From Propionibacteriaceae bacterium (lineage in GTDB: Bacteria; Actinomycetota; Actinomycetes; Propionibacteriales; Propionibacteriaceae), in assembly GCA_030450535.1 (NCBI GenBank), contig JAKDIK010000066.1, forward strand, positions 1 to 10,282: a DNA stretch of 10,282 nucleotides, in the 5' to 3' direction. The notes under the pieces were generated by a model. The model was not told the DNA's origin. It saw only the letters and a list, made by a program, of their open reading frames with translations, and searched no databases. Position numbers and translations under genes: made by a program. Below, in pieces: positions 1 to 6,093 of the stretch. The number at the start of each line of letters is the position of its first letter. Position 1 is the stretch's first letter.

Positions 1-785
1 GCGAGGTTCCACCCGGCCGCCCGAGGAGCAACAGCCAGGATGAGACACGCGTAGACCTCGACGGTCCGACCGGAATCTACCTGTTCGACCGGCCCGTGGA
101 ATACCACGGCGGCGAGACGCGCACGTTCCTGCGGGCGGAGGCGGCGTCGTTCTGGGGGCGCGAGATCGGGCTGATGTACACCCACGCGCACATCCGGTGG
201 GTGGAGGCGCTCCTGCGGCTCGGGCTCGCCGAGCGCGCCTGGGCGGCGTTGCAGCTCGTGCTGCCGGACGGCCTGCGCGCGGCGGTGCCCGGCGCGATGC
301 CGACCCAGTCGAACTGCTACCACTCGTCGGTGGACGCCCTGTTCGCCGACCGCTACGCCGCCCAGGAGCGGGCGCAGGAGCTCTTCGACGCGGGCATGGC
401 GTTCGCCGGCGGCTGGCGGGTGTACTCCTCGGGATCCGGGCTGGTGCTGCGGCTGGTGACCGAGGGTTTCCTGGGCCTGCGGGTGAGCGCCCGCGGGCTG
501 GTCGTCGATCCCGTGCTGCCGGCATCCCTGGACGGTCTGGTCGCCACGGTGCCGCTGGGGGACGCGACCGTGGCCCGCGCGGAAGCCACCGCTGGGTCGG
601 GGGTCCGCCTCGCCCGGGTGAGCTACGCCGTGACGGGCCAGGGCTGCGGGGTGACGCGGGTCACCGTGAACGGAGTCGCGGTGACCGGCGAGCGCGTGCA
701 GCGCCGGTACCGCGCCGGCGGCGTCGCCATTCCCTGGGACGCGCTGGGTGAGGGGGACGTCGAACTCGAGATATCCGTGGGGTGA
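1..785 (+). CDS. GH94-type glycoside phosphorylase, C-terminal part (5' partial)
   Basis: The reading frame is open from base 3 to the TGA at 783-785, so the gene enters from the left. The first start-like codon in frame, GTG at 96, is internal to a conserved run (GIYLFDRPVEYHGG) and is not the true start. The fragment resembles the end of GH94 phosphorylases, which split beta-glucosidic bonds with phosphate to give a sugar 1-phosphate. Seen in order: a REIGLMYTHAHIRWVEAL helix of the (alpha/alpha)6 barrel, then MPTQSNCYHSSVDALFADRY, then GGWRVYSSGSG...EGFLGLR, then a C-terminal beta domain ending in a VTVNGV...YRAGG pattern. The 1,2-beta-oligoglucan phosphorylase branch is my best guess from remembered family motifs. 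The catalytic Asp lies upstream of the window, so substrate cannot be judged. The first 17 or so codons (3-53) look less family-like, but the other two frames are closed there. No signal peptide can be assessed. Confidence 0.65.
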   Translation, partial: EVPPGRPRSNSQDETRVDLDGPTGIYLFDRPVEYHGGETRTFLRAEAASFWGREIGLMYTHAHIRWVEALLRLGLAERAWAALQLVLPDGLRAAVPGAMPTQSNCYHSSVDALFADRYAAQERAQELFDAGMAFAGGWRVYSSGSGLVLRLVTEGFLGLRVSARGLVVDPVLPASLDGLVATVPLGDATVARAEATAGSGVRLARVSYAVTGQGCGVTRVTVNGVAVTGERVQRRYRAGGVAIPWDALGEGDVELEISVG

Positions 786-792
786 CATCTGC

Positions 793-818
793 GTGCCCCC
801 GCCTCGCCGCGGGGGCAC
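793..818 (+). terminator. GC-rich hairpin terminator after the GH94 gene
   Basis: A perfect 10-bp stem, GTGCCCCCGC (793-802) pairing with GCGGGGGCAC (809-818), closes a 6-base loop. It starts 7 bases after the stop codon of the GH94-type gene. Only a weak T run follows (GGTTTGGG), as is common for intrinsic terminators in high-GC bacteria. Confidence 0.75.
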
Positions 819-841
819 CCGGTTTGGGCCACCCTCCTCTC

Positions 842-870
842 TTGCCGAGGCGCCGCCGAGGGCGTTGAAT
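842..870 (+). promoter_or_regulatory. Probable leaderless promoter of the cupin gene
   Basis: TTGCCG (842-847), a 17-base spacer and TTGAAT (865-870) resemble a sigma-70 type -35/-10 pair, with 4 of 6 matches in each box. The -10 box ends 6 bases before the ATG at 877, so transcription should start at or next to the A of the start codon. This agrees with the lack of a well-placed Shine-Dalgarno sequence. Inferred from spacing only. Confidence 0.45.
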
Positions 871-876
871 CGGGAC

Positions 877-1272
877 ATGAGTGAGTTCGAGCAGATGTTC
901 CCCACCGGCGAGTCCAACGATGCGTTCGCCCAGTACTTCTCGGGCCGGAGCTTCCTGGCGCCGCTGTCGAGCGGCGACGTCAATGTCAACAACGTGACGT
1001 TCGAGCCCGGCTGCCGCAACAACTGGCACATTCACCACGGCGCCGAGCAGGTGCTGCTCTGCACGGCGGGCGAGGGGTGGTACCAGGCCGACGGCGAGCC
1101 GGCACAGAGGCTGACGCCCGGCTCGGTCGTCACGATTCCCGCCGAGCTCAAGCACTGGCACGGCGCCACCGCGGACAGCTGGTTCTCCCACGTGGCCCTC
1201 ATGGTGCCGAAGGAGGGGGCGTCCAACGAATGGCTGGAGCCGGTCAGCGACGAGGAGTACGCCGCCCTCTGA
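877..1272 (+). CDS. Small cupin-domain protein
   Basis: A 131-residue protein consisting almost entirely of one cupin beta-barrel. Cupin motif 1 is visible as GCRNNWHIHHGAEQ, with H51, H53 and E57 as probable metal ligands. Motif 2 is PAELKHWHGA, with H93 or H95 as the remaining ligand. The end (SNEWLEPVSDEEY) matches the small cupins annotated only as 'cupin domain-containing protein', often found beside carboxymuconolactone decarboxylase-like proteins. Catalytic activity and substrate are not known from sequence. There is no signal peptide or membrane segment, so it should be cytosolic. The ATG at 877 is chosen because it gives the family-like N-terminus and sits 6 bases after a -10-like box; an in-frame GTG at 748 lies inside the previous gene and upstream of its terminator. 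The gene stands alone between two promoters. Confidence 0.85.
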   Translation: MSEFEQMFPTGESNDAFAQYFSGRSFLAPLSSGDVNVNNVTFEPGCRNNWHIHHGAEQVLLCTAGEGWYQADGEPAQRLTPGSVVTIPAELKHWHGATADSWFSHVALMVPKEGASNEWLEPVSDEEYAAL

Positions 1273-1276
1273 GGTG

Positions 1277-1319
1277 CCGTCCGTCCGTCCCGCCGGACCC
1301 CCGTTGACGTGGACGGACG
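1277..1319. repeat. Inverted repeat with CCGT tandem units, spanning the exporter -35 box
   Basis: CCGTCCGTCCGTCC (1277-1290) holds three CCGT units. Its last nine bases (1282-1290) are the exact reverse complement of GGACGGACG at 1311-1319. The 20-base interval contains the -35 box of the exporter promoter (1304-1309). It begins 5 bases after the cupin stop codon. It could be a terminator stem for the cupin gene or an operator for the exporter; nothing in the sequence decides between them. Confidence 0.5.
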
Positions 1320-1332
1320 CGGCGCGTATCGT
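1304..1332 (+). promoter_or_regulatory. Promoter of the ABC exporter operon
   Basis: TTGACG (1304-1309), exactly 17 bases, then TATCGT (1327-1332, fitting TANNNT). The -10 box ends 9 bases before the ATG at 1342, which suggests a leaderless or nearly leaderless transcript. No convincing Shine-Dalgarno sequence is present in front of that ATG. Confidence 0.6.
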
Positions 1333-1341
1333 TGGGCGGCT

Positions 1342-3183
1342 ATGCGTGATTTCCCACCCGAGGCGCTCGCCTCGGACTCGCCCAACACTCGGAGCCCCGG
1401 CCGTTTTCTGCGCTGGATGGCTGCCGAGCAGGCGGACGTGGTCGCATGGACGTCGATCCTCCTCGTCGCCTGGCAGGTGCCGAGCGTCTTTTCGCCATGG
1501 CTGCTGGGCAGGGCGGTCGACGCCGGCATCCTCGGCGGCGACATGTGGGCGACGATCGGGTGGGCGTCGCTGCTGCTGCTCGCGATCGTCGTCGGGGCGG
1601 CCGGCGGAATCCTGCAGCACACGATCGTCGTCCGCAGCTGGCTGATCGCGCTGTACGGCACCCAGAAGCGCGTCGGTCGTACCGCCGGCCGGCTCGGGCA
1701 TGTCCTCGGCCGCCGCGTGCCGACCGGCGAGGTGCTCAGCGTCAGCTCCTCGGACTCCGACACCTTCGGCGCCACGCTCGAGGTGCTCGCCCGCCTGATC
1801 GGATCGTTGGTGGCGTTCGGGTTGGTGTGCGTCCTGATGTTCACCACCTCGCCCCTGCTCGGCGCGGTCGTGCTGATCATCTCGCCGCTGCTGCTGGCGG
1901 CGTCCCTGCCCGTGCTGCGCCCGCTGAGCCGCGCCCAGCGCGCCGAGCGCACCCAGAACGCCGAACTCACCAGCCAGGCCACCGACATCGTCGCCGGTCT
2001 GCGCATCCTGCGCGGCATCGGCGGCGAGGCGACCTTCGGCGCCAACTACAACCGGCAGAGCCAGCGCGTCCGGTTCCTCGGCGTCGCTGTCGGTACGTGG
2101 CAGGGCGTCGTGGAGTCGATCTCGGTCCTGCTGTCGGGCGGCCTCCTCGTCCTGCTGGTGTGGCTCGGCACCCACGAACTGGCGGCCGGACGCCTCACCG
2201 TTGGCCAGCTCATCAGCTTCGTCGGCTACGCCCTCTACATGCTGTGGCCCCTGCAGACGTTCTTTGACTTCGCCCAGAAGTGGATCGCGGGGCTCGTCGC
2301 CGCGGCCAAGACGACCGCCCTGTTCGCCCAGCCGTCGCCCTGGCGTCCGGCCGAGACCCGGATCGGCGCCCAACCGCGACTCCATGACGAGGCGTCCGGA
2401 GTCACCGTCGAGCCGGGCGTGTGCCTCGCGGTGGTCTCCGCCGATCCGGACGCCTCCGCCGCCCTGGTCGACCGGCTGGGCCGCTACCTGCCGTCCGCGG
2501 CGTCCAACGCGGCCGAGGACGACCTCGACGAACTCTCCGGACGCGCGCGGCGTCGCGCGCTGGCGGAGCGCTCCGCGCGCCGGGTCGCCATCGCCGAGGC
2601 GGACGCCGCCCGCGCGCAGGAGCCCTGGGGCGTCACCGCGGACGGCGTCGATCTGGCGGACGCCCAGTTGGGGTCGCTGCGCGAGCGCGTCCTGGTCTCC
2701 GACACCGGCTCAATGCTGTTCGCCGGCACCCTTCAGGAGGCCGTCGATCCCTGGGGCACCCACGCCCGCGGGGAGGCCGAGTCGGCGCTGGTCGCCGCCT
2801 GCGCCGAGGATGTCTTCGAGGCGCTGCCCGGCGGCTGGCAGGGGCGCATCGACGAGAAGGGCCGTGGGTTGTCCGGCGGGCAGCGGCAGCGCGTCGTGCT
2901 CGCGCGGGCGCTGCTCGCGGACGCCGACGTGCTCTGCCTGGTCGAGCCGACCTCTGCCGTGGACGCCCACACCGAGGCCCGCATCGCGCCGCGGCTCGCC
3001 GCGCACCGGCGTGGCCGGACGACCGTCGTCACCACGGTGTCGCCGCTGATGCTGCACGCCGTGGACGAGGTCGCCTTCCTGGTGGACGGGCGCCAAGTTG
3101 CCCGCGGCACGCACGCGGCGCTGCTCGAACGCGAGGACTACCGCGCGGTCGTCGCGCGCGGGATGGAGGCCGACGATGACTGA
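1342..3183 (+). CDS. ABC exporter half-transporter A, with degenerate ATP-binding motifs
   Basis: A 613-residue half-transporter with an N-terminal type IV exporter membrane domain and a C-terminal nucleotide-binding domain. Six membrane segments are visible at about 33-53, 70-92, 148-168, 170-190, 255-275 and 288-305. The nucleotide domain lost its catalytic parts: the Walker A position (366-374) reads SADPDASAA, with Ser where the Lys should be; Thr455 stands at the Q-loop Gln; Walker B reads LVEPTS, with Val534 in place of Asp while Glu535 is kept; and the H-loop reads VVTTVSP with no His (about 566). The signature LSGGQRQR (510-517) is perfect. The partner gene shows the reverse pattern, so the two should pair as a heterodimer with one working ATP site. 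The Walker A remnant and Q-loop are about 88 residues apart, longer than usual, with an Arg/Ala/Glu-rich insert. The start was chosen at ATG 1342 because it follows the promoter closely. Exported substrate unknown. Confidence 0.9.
   Translation: MRDFPPEALASDSPNTRSPGRFLRWMAAEQADVVAWTSILLVAWQVPSVFSPWLLGRAVDAGILGGDMWATIGWASLLLLAIVVGAAGGILQHTIVVRSWLIALYGTQKRVGRTAGRLGHVLGRRVPTGEVLSVSSSDSDTFGATLEVLARLIGSLVAFGLVCVLMFTTSPLLGAVVLIISPLLLAASLPVLRPLSRAQRAERTQNAELTSQATDIVAGLRILRGIGGEATFGANYNRQSQRVRFLGVAVGTWQGVVESISVLLSGGLLVLLVWLGTHELAAGRLTVGQLISFVGYALYMLWPLQTFFDFAQKWIAGLVAAAKTTALFAQPSPWRPAETRIGAQPRLHDEASGVTVEPGVCLAVVSADPDASAALVDRLGRYLPSAASNAAEDDLDELSGRARRRALAERSARRVAIAEADAARAQEPWGVTADGVDLADAQLGSLRERVLVSDTGSMLFAGTLQEAVDPWGTHARGEAESALVAACAEDVFEALPGGWQGRIDEKGRGLSGGQRQRVVLARALLADADVLCLVEPTSAVDAHTEARIAPRLAAHRRGRTTVVTTVSPLMLHAVDEVAFLVDGRQVARGTHAALLEREDYRAVVARGMEADDD
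3165..3169 (+). promoter_or_regulatory. Shine-Dalgarno site that fixes the start of exporter half B
   Basis: GGAGG lies 6 bases before the ATG at 3176, inside the end of exporter half A. It supports ATG 3176 over the in-frame upstream starts that lie deeper in the first gene. Confidence 0.75.
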
Positions 3184-5140
3184 CCTGCGGACTGTCGACT
3201 CCCGGACGGCCCCCGGCGGCACCGAACTGTTCTCGGGATCGGCCGACACCTGGCGCTGGGGGCCCGAACCGGAACGCGTGCCAGCGTCCCTGCGCGTGGA
3301 TCGCAGCCTGCCGCCGCGCCGACGGCTGGACGCCTGGGTGGCGCGACACCGGGAGCGCGGCGAGCACGCCCGGGAGGTGTTCCGGGCCTCACGGAACCCC
3401 GAGCGGGGCCTGCCGGTCGCGCGCGCCCGTCGGGCCTTTGGCTTCATCGCTGAATTGCTTCGGACGCGGCGCTGGGGTCTGGCCGCCATGATCGGCTTCA
3501 ACGTGCTGGCCGCCGCCGCGGCCCTGGTCGTGCCGCGGCTGCTGGGCGACCTCGTGGACGACGCGACTCAGGGCGCCTCGTCGCTCGCCGAGACCGACAC
3601 GCTCTTGTTGATCATTGCGGGCATCGTCGTGGCCCAGGCCGTGTTCACGTTCGTGGCCAAGCGCGCTGGCGCGGTGCTGGGCTACGACCTGCTGGCCGCC
3701 GCCCGCGAGCACGTGGTGGAAACGGTGCTGCGGCTGCCGCTGGGCAAGGTCGAGGCGGCGTCCAGCGGCGATCTCATCACGCGGATCACCAGCGATGTGA
3801 GCAAGATGAGCAACGCGGTGCGCTGGTCGCTGCCGCACCTGGTGACGTCGGTGACCATGGTGGCGCTCACGGTCGTGGCCCTGTTGTTGAATTCTCCGCT
3901 GTTGACGCTGCCGCTGGTGGGCTCGGCGGTGATCCTGTTCTTCGCCGTGCGGTCGTACCTTCGGCGGGCCATCTCGGGGTATATCACCGAGTCGGCGACG
4001 TATTCGCGGATCAACGCCACCGTCACCGAGACGGTCGAGGGTGCCCGGACGGTCGAGGCGCTGCGGCTCGCCGAGCGCCGCCAGCGGCAGCTACACGAGG
4101 ACATCGAGGAATCCGCCCAGGCCGAGCGCTACACCATGAGCCTGCGGAACCTGCTGTTCGTCTGGCTCGACTTCGCGTTCCAGGTGCCGCTCGTGGTGGT
4201 CGTGCTGCTCGGCACGTGGGGCTACTCCCAGAACCTGGTGACGATCGGCCAGGTGACGACGGCCGCGATCTACCTGCAGCAACTCGTCTCACCGCTCGAC
4301 CGGCTCATCCAGGTGCTGGACCACCTTCAGGTCGGGGTCGCCGCCACGACCCGTCTGCTGGGCGTGGCCGAGGTGGAGGATGACCGCACCCCCGGCGAGG
4401 CCGAGCCCGCGGCGTCCGATCTGCGCGGTCGGGACCTGCGCTTCGCCTACCGCGAGGGCCACGACGTGCTGCACGGCGTGCACGTGGAGCTGCGGCCCGG
4501 GGAGCGGCTGGCGATCGTGGGTCCGTCCGGATCGGGGAAATCCACGCTCGGGCGCCTGCTGGCGGGCATCAACCGGCCCAGGGAGGGCGTCGTCACCGTG
4601 GGCGGGGTCGACGTGATGGATCTGCCGCTCGCGCTGCTGCGCACCCAGGTGTGCCTCGTGACGCAGGAGCACCACGTGTTCGTCGGCACCCTGCGCGACA
4701 ACATCGTGCTGGCCCGCGAAGGGGAGGCGTCGGACGCCGACGTCAGGTCCGCGCTGGCGGCGGTGGACGCCGGGGAGTGGGTCGAGCGACTGGCGGACGG
4801 TCTGGACACCAGGCTGGGCCAGGGACGCCTCACGCTGACGCCGGCGCAGGCGCAGCAGGTGGCCCTGGCCCGCCTCGTGCTGGCCGACCCGCACACGCTG
4901 GTGCTGGACGAGGCGACGTCGCTGATCGATCCGCGGACGGCGCGGCACCTGGAGGGATCGATGGCGGCGCTGCTGGCCGACCGGACGGTCGTCGCGATCG
5001 CGCACCGGCTGCACACGGCTCACGACGCCGACCGGATCGCCGTGGTGATCGACGGACGCATCGCCGAACTGGGGTCGCACGATGAGTTGTTGGCCGCCGA
5101 CGGCGAGTATGCGCACCTGTGGCGCACCTGGCGGAGCTGA
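3176..5140 (+). CDS. ABC exporter half-transporter B, with degenerate signature motif
   Basis: A 654-residue partner of half A. Its ATG lies in ATGACTGA, so the two genes overlap by 8 bases and are probably translationally coupled. Order: an unusual Arg-rich soluble N-terminal stretch of about 95 residues; six membrane segments (about 101-120, 142-163, 220-238, 241-260, 327-347, 358-375); then the nucleotide-binding domain. Walker A is intact (GPSGSGKST, Lys455), as are the Q-loop (Gln497), Walker B with catalytic Glu (LVLDEATS, Asp578, Glu579) and the H-loop (AHRL, His610). The signature is not intact: LTPAQAQQ (554-561) replaces LSGGQ. Paired with half A, one composite site gets good Walker A/B from B and good LSGGQ from A; the other gets defective motifs from both. 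The family exports lipids, peptides or drugs from the cytosol; the cargo here cannot be read from sequence. Confidence 0.92.
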   Translation: MTDLRTVDSRTAPGGTELFSGSADTWRWGPEPERVPASLRVDRSLPPRRRLDAWVARHRERGEHAREVFRASRNPERGLPVARARRAFGFIAELLRTRRWGLAAMIGFNVLAAAAALVVPRLLGDLVDDATQGASSLAETDTLLLIIAGIVVAQAVFTFVAKRAGAVLGYDLLAAAREHVVETVLRLPLGKVEAASSGDLITRITSDVSKMSNAVRWSLPHLVTSVTMVALTVVALLLNSPLLTLPLVGSAVILFFAVRSYLRRAISGYITESATYSRINATVTETVEGARTVEALRLAERRQRQLHEDIEESAQAERYTMSLRNLLFVWLDFAFQVPLVVVVLLGTWGYSQNLVTIGQVTTAAIYLQQLVSPLDRLIQVLDHLQVGVAATTRLLGVAEVEDDRTPGEAEPAASDLRGRDLRFAYREGHDVLHGVHVELRPGERLAIVGPSGSGKSTLGRLLAGINRPREGVVTVGGVDVMDLPLALLRTQVCLVTQEHHVFVGTLRDNIVLAREGEASDADVRSALAAVDAGEWVERLADGLDTRLGQGRLTLTPAQAQQVALARLVLADPHTLVLDEATSLIDPRTARHLEGSMAALLADRTVVAIAHRLHTAHDADRIAVVIDGRIAELGSHDELLAADGEYAHLWRTWRS

Positions 5141-5162
5141 TACGAGGAACCTCCCCACCTGC

Positions 5163-5214
5163 GATTTGGACCCGAGCTTTTGGCGCCATGGCGCCACAAT
5201 CTCGGGTCCAAATC
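5163..5214. repeat. Large imperfect palindrome between convergent genes, possible terminator
   Basis: The arms GATTTGGACCCGAG (5163-5176) and CTCGGGTCCAAATC (5201-5214) are perfect 14-base complements. The centre is TGGCGCCA twice in tandem (5181-5196); each copy is itself palindromic. Short 4-base segments with two possible pairs join the arms to the centre. The whole could fold as a hairpin of about 26 bp. It lies 22 bases after the exporter stop and 84 bases beyond the end of the leftward PIN toxin gene, so it may end transcription from both sides. It lacks a T tract, so repeat-element or protein-binding roles remain open. Confidence 0.7.
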
Positions 5215-5217
5215 TCG

Positions 5218-5239
5218 CTCGGGTCCAAATCTCGGGTCC
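5218..5239 (+). repeat. Two further direct copies of the palindrome arm
   Basis: CTCGGGTCCAAATCT, as at 5201-5215, recurs exactly at 5218-5232. Its first nine bases (CTCGGGTCC) recur again at 5231-5239. Together with the left arm (5163-5176, inverted) this makes four occurrences in about 77 bases. No gene lies here. The rest of the 5140-5298 gap shows nothing else I can identify. Confidence 0.8.
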
Positions 5240-5297
5240 TCACCCCGGCGGCCCCTCGCCCGGCGGCACGCCCGTCCGCGAGGGAGGCGAACCGGAA

Positions 5298-5714
5298 TCA
5301 GCCCGTCACCCGCCGCACCTCACGGACGTCCAAGCCGTCGATGCCGGCGAAATCGCGGGGGTTGGCGGTGTACAGCGGGAGGTCGGCTGCCAGCGCCGTG
5401 GCGGCGATGAGGGCGTCGTAGGCGCGAGCCGCAGGCTTGCGGCCCTTGGCACGCAGTGAGGTGGCGACCCGGCCGAACGCGCGGGCGGCGGCCGCGTCGA
5501 ATGCGATCGGGTCGAAGTCGGCTTCCGCCTGCTGGAGGTGCGCCTGCCGGGCCGCGCGTTCGGCGTCCGAGGTTGCCACCAAGGGTCCCACGGACAACTC
5601 GGCGAGCGTGATCGCCGAAATGCTCGGCTCGGCCGGCAGGGAGGAGCCGTCCAGGTTGGCGAGGTCGATCAGTGTCGAGGTGTCGAGGAGGCCGCCGTCG
5701 GTGGGGTGGTTCAC
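5298..5714 (-). CDS. vapC: VapC-like PIN-domain ribonuclease toxin
   Basis: A 138-residue PIN-domain protein, the usual length for VapC toxins, which are Mg-dependent endoribonucleases that cut tRNA, rRNA or mRNA. The acidic active-site residues are in place: Asp11 (LLDTSTLID), Glu39 (ITLAELSVG), Asp100 (AYDALIAATA) and the Asn118/Asp121 pair (YTANPRDF). The gene starts with GTG (5714-5712), which overlaps the antitoxin stop as GTGA, a 4-base overlap typical of coupled toxin-antitoxin operons. No separate Shine-Dalgarno sequence is evident, so coupling to antitoxin translation is likely. The RNA target is unknown. The exporter operon converges on it from the left. The call as toxin rests on the PIN motifs and the antitoxin neighbour together. 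Confidence 0.92.
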   Translation of the reverse strand: MNHPTDGGLLDTSTLIDLANLDGSSLPAEPSISAITLAELSVGPLVATSDAERAARQAHLQQAEADFDPIAFDAAAARAFGRVATSLRAKGRKPAARAYDALIAATALAADLPLYTANPRDFAGIDGLDVREVRRVTG

Positions 5715-5947
5715 AGCGACGCATCAATCAGCTCGTCGAGGTCGGCGCGGAGGCGGGCGGCATCCATTGCGGGGAGGTTGCGGCGGCGCGCGATGAGTTC
5801 GTCGACACGCAGGCGGCGTCGGGGCAGAGGAACGACGCGTGCCACCGGCTCGCCGTCCTTGGTGACGGTGAGGCGCTCGCCCCCAGAGACGCGCTGGAGC
5901 ACGTCGGCGCTTCTGTTGCGCAGGTCGCGGACGGTCACGGTACCCAT
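5711..5947 (-). CDS. vapB: Phd/YefM-type antitoxin of the PIN toxin
   Basis: A 78-residue protein with the prevent-host-death pattern: VTVRDLRNRSADVLQRVSGGERLTVTKDGEPVARVVP, a DNA-binding N-terminal fold, followed by a charged C-terminal tail (LRVDELIARRR...LRADLDELIDASL) that would wrap the toxin. In this family the N-terminus binds the operator and represses the operon, while the tail neutralises the toxin; that is family knowledge. The start chosen is ATG at 5947-5945, not the in-frame GTG at 5953. The reason is that a -10-like TACAAT (5959-5954) ends 6 bases before the ATG and directly abuts the GTG, which would leave no room for transcription to start ahead of it. It is the first gene of a two-gene leftward operon. 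An 18-bp palindrome immediately upstream is the likely autoregulation site. Confidence 0.9.
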   Translation of the reverse strand: MGTVTVRDLRNRSADVLQRVSGGERLTVTKDGEPVARVVPLPRRRLRVDELIARRRNLPAMDAARLRADLDELIDASL

Positions 5948-5953
5948 GGACAC

Positions 5954-5973
5954 ATTGTATCACGCGTGATACA
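5954..5973 (-). promoter_or_regulatory. Antitoxin operator palindrome overlapping the -10 box
   Basis: TGTATCACGCGTGATACA (5956-5973) is a perfect 18-bp palindrome. On the minus strand the box TACAAT (5959-5954) overlaps its edge and ends 6 bases before the antitoxin ATG. No good -35 box is seen at 17-18 bases. The arrangement fits repression of the operon by the antitoxin or the toxin-antitoxin complex. Confidence 0.75.
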
Positions 5974-6055
5974 GGACCGCGCCGACCGCTCAGCCCTCCG
6001 GCCGCGCCCCCTACGTCGATTCACGCTCACCGACACGCTGCGGCTCGCGGACGCC

Positions 6056-6087
6056 CGATTGGGATTCTCCCAATCGAGGGATACGAT
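6056..6087 (+). promoter_or_regulatory. Promoter and operator of the XRE-ImmA/IrrE gene
   Basis: TTGGGA (6059-6064), a 17-base spacer and TACGAT (6082-6087) form a promoter that ends 6 bases before the ATG at 6094, again leaderless in layout. A perfect inverted repeat, CGATTGGGA (6056-6064) and TCCCAATCG (6068-6076) with a 3-base centre, covers the -35 box and part of the spacer. Such a site suits a dimeric XRE-type helix-turn-helix repressor, most simply the product of the gene it controls. The stretch 5974-6055 between the two divergent operators shows nothing I recognise. Confidence 0.7.
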
Positions 6088-6093
6088 GAAGCC

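Noticed and set aside
748..876. Longer cupin start at GTG 748
   Set aside because: It would begin inside the GH94-type gene and run through the 793-818 terminator hairpin; the added residues do not match the family N-terminus.
661..2385. Long open frame on the minus strand (574 codons)
   Set aside because: It lies antisense to the cupin and exporter genes, which have clear family motifs. Its translation is rich in Gln, Arg, Asp, His and Gly with no recognisable domain, as expected for an antisense shadow in GC-rich DNA.
5201..5239. tRNA-like or attachment-site remnant suggested by GGGTCCAAATC
   Set aside because: It faintly resembles a T-arm, but there is no GTTCGA core and no acceptor or anticodon stem around it. 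The repeated, palindromic layout fits an intergenic repeat better.
5163..5239. CRISPR-like array
   Set aside because: The copies are only 14-15 bases, irregularly spaced (17 then 13 bases), partly inverted, with no spacer-sized intervals and no cas genes nearby.
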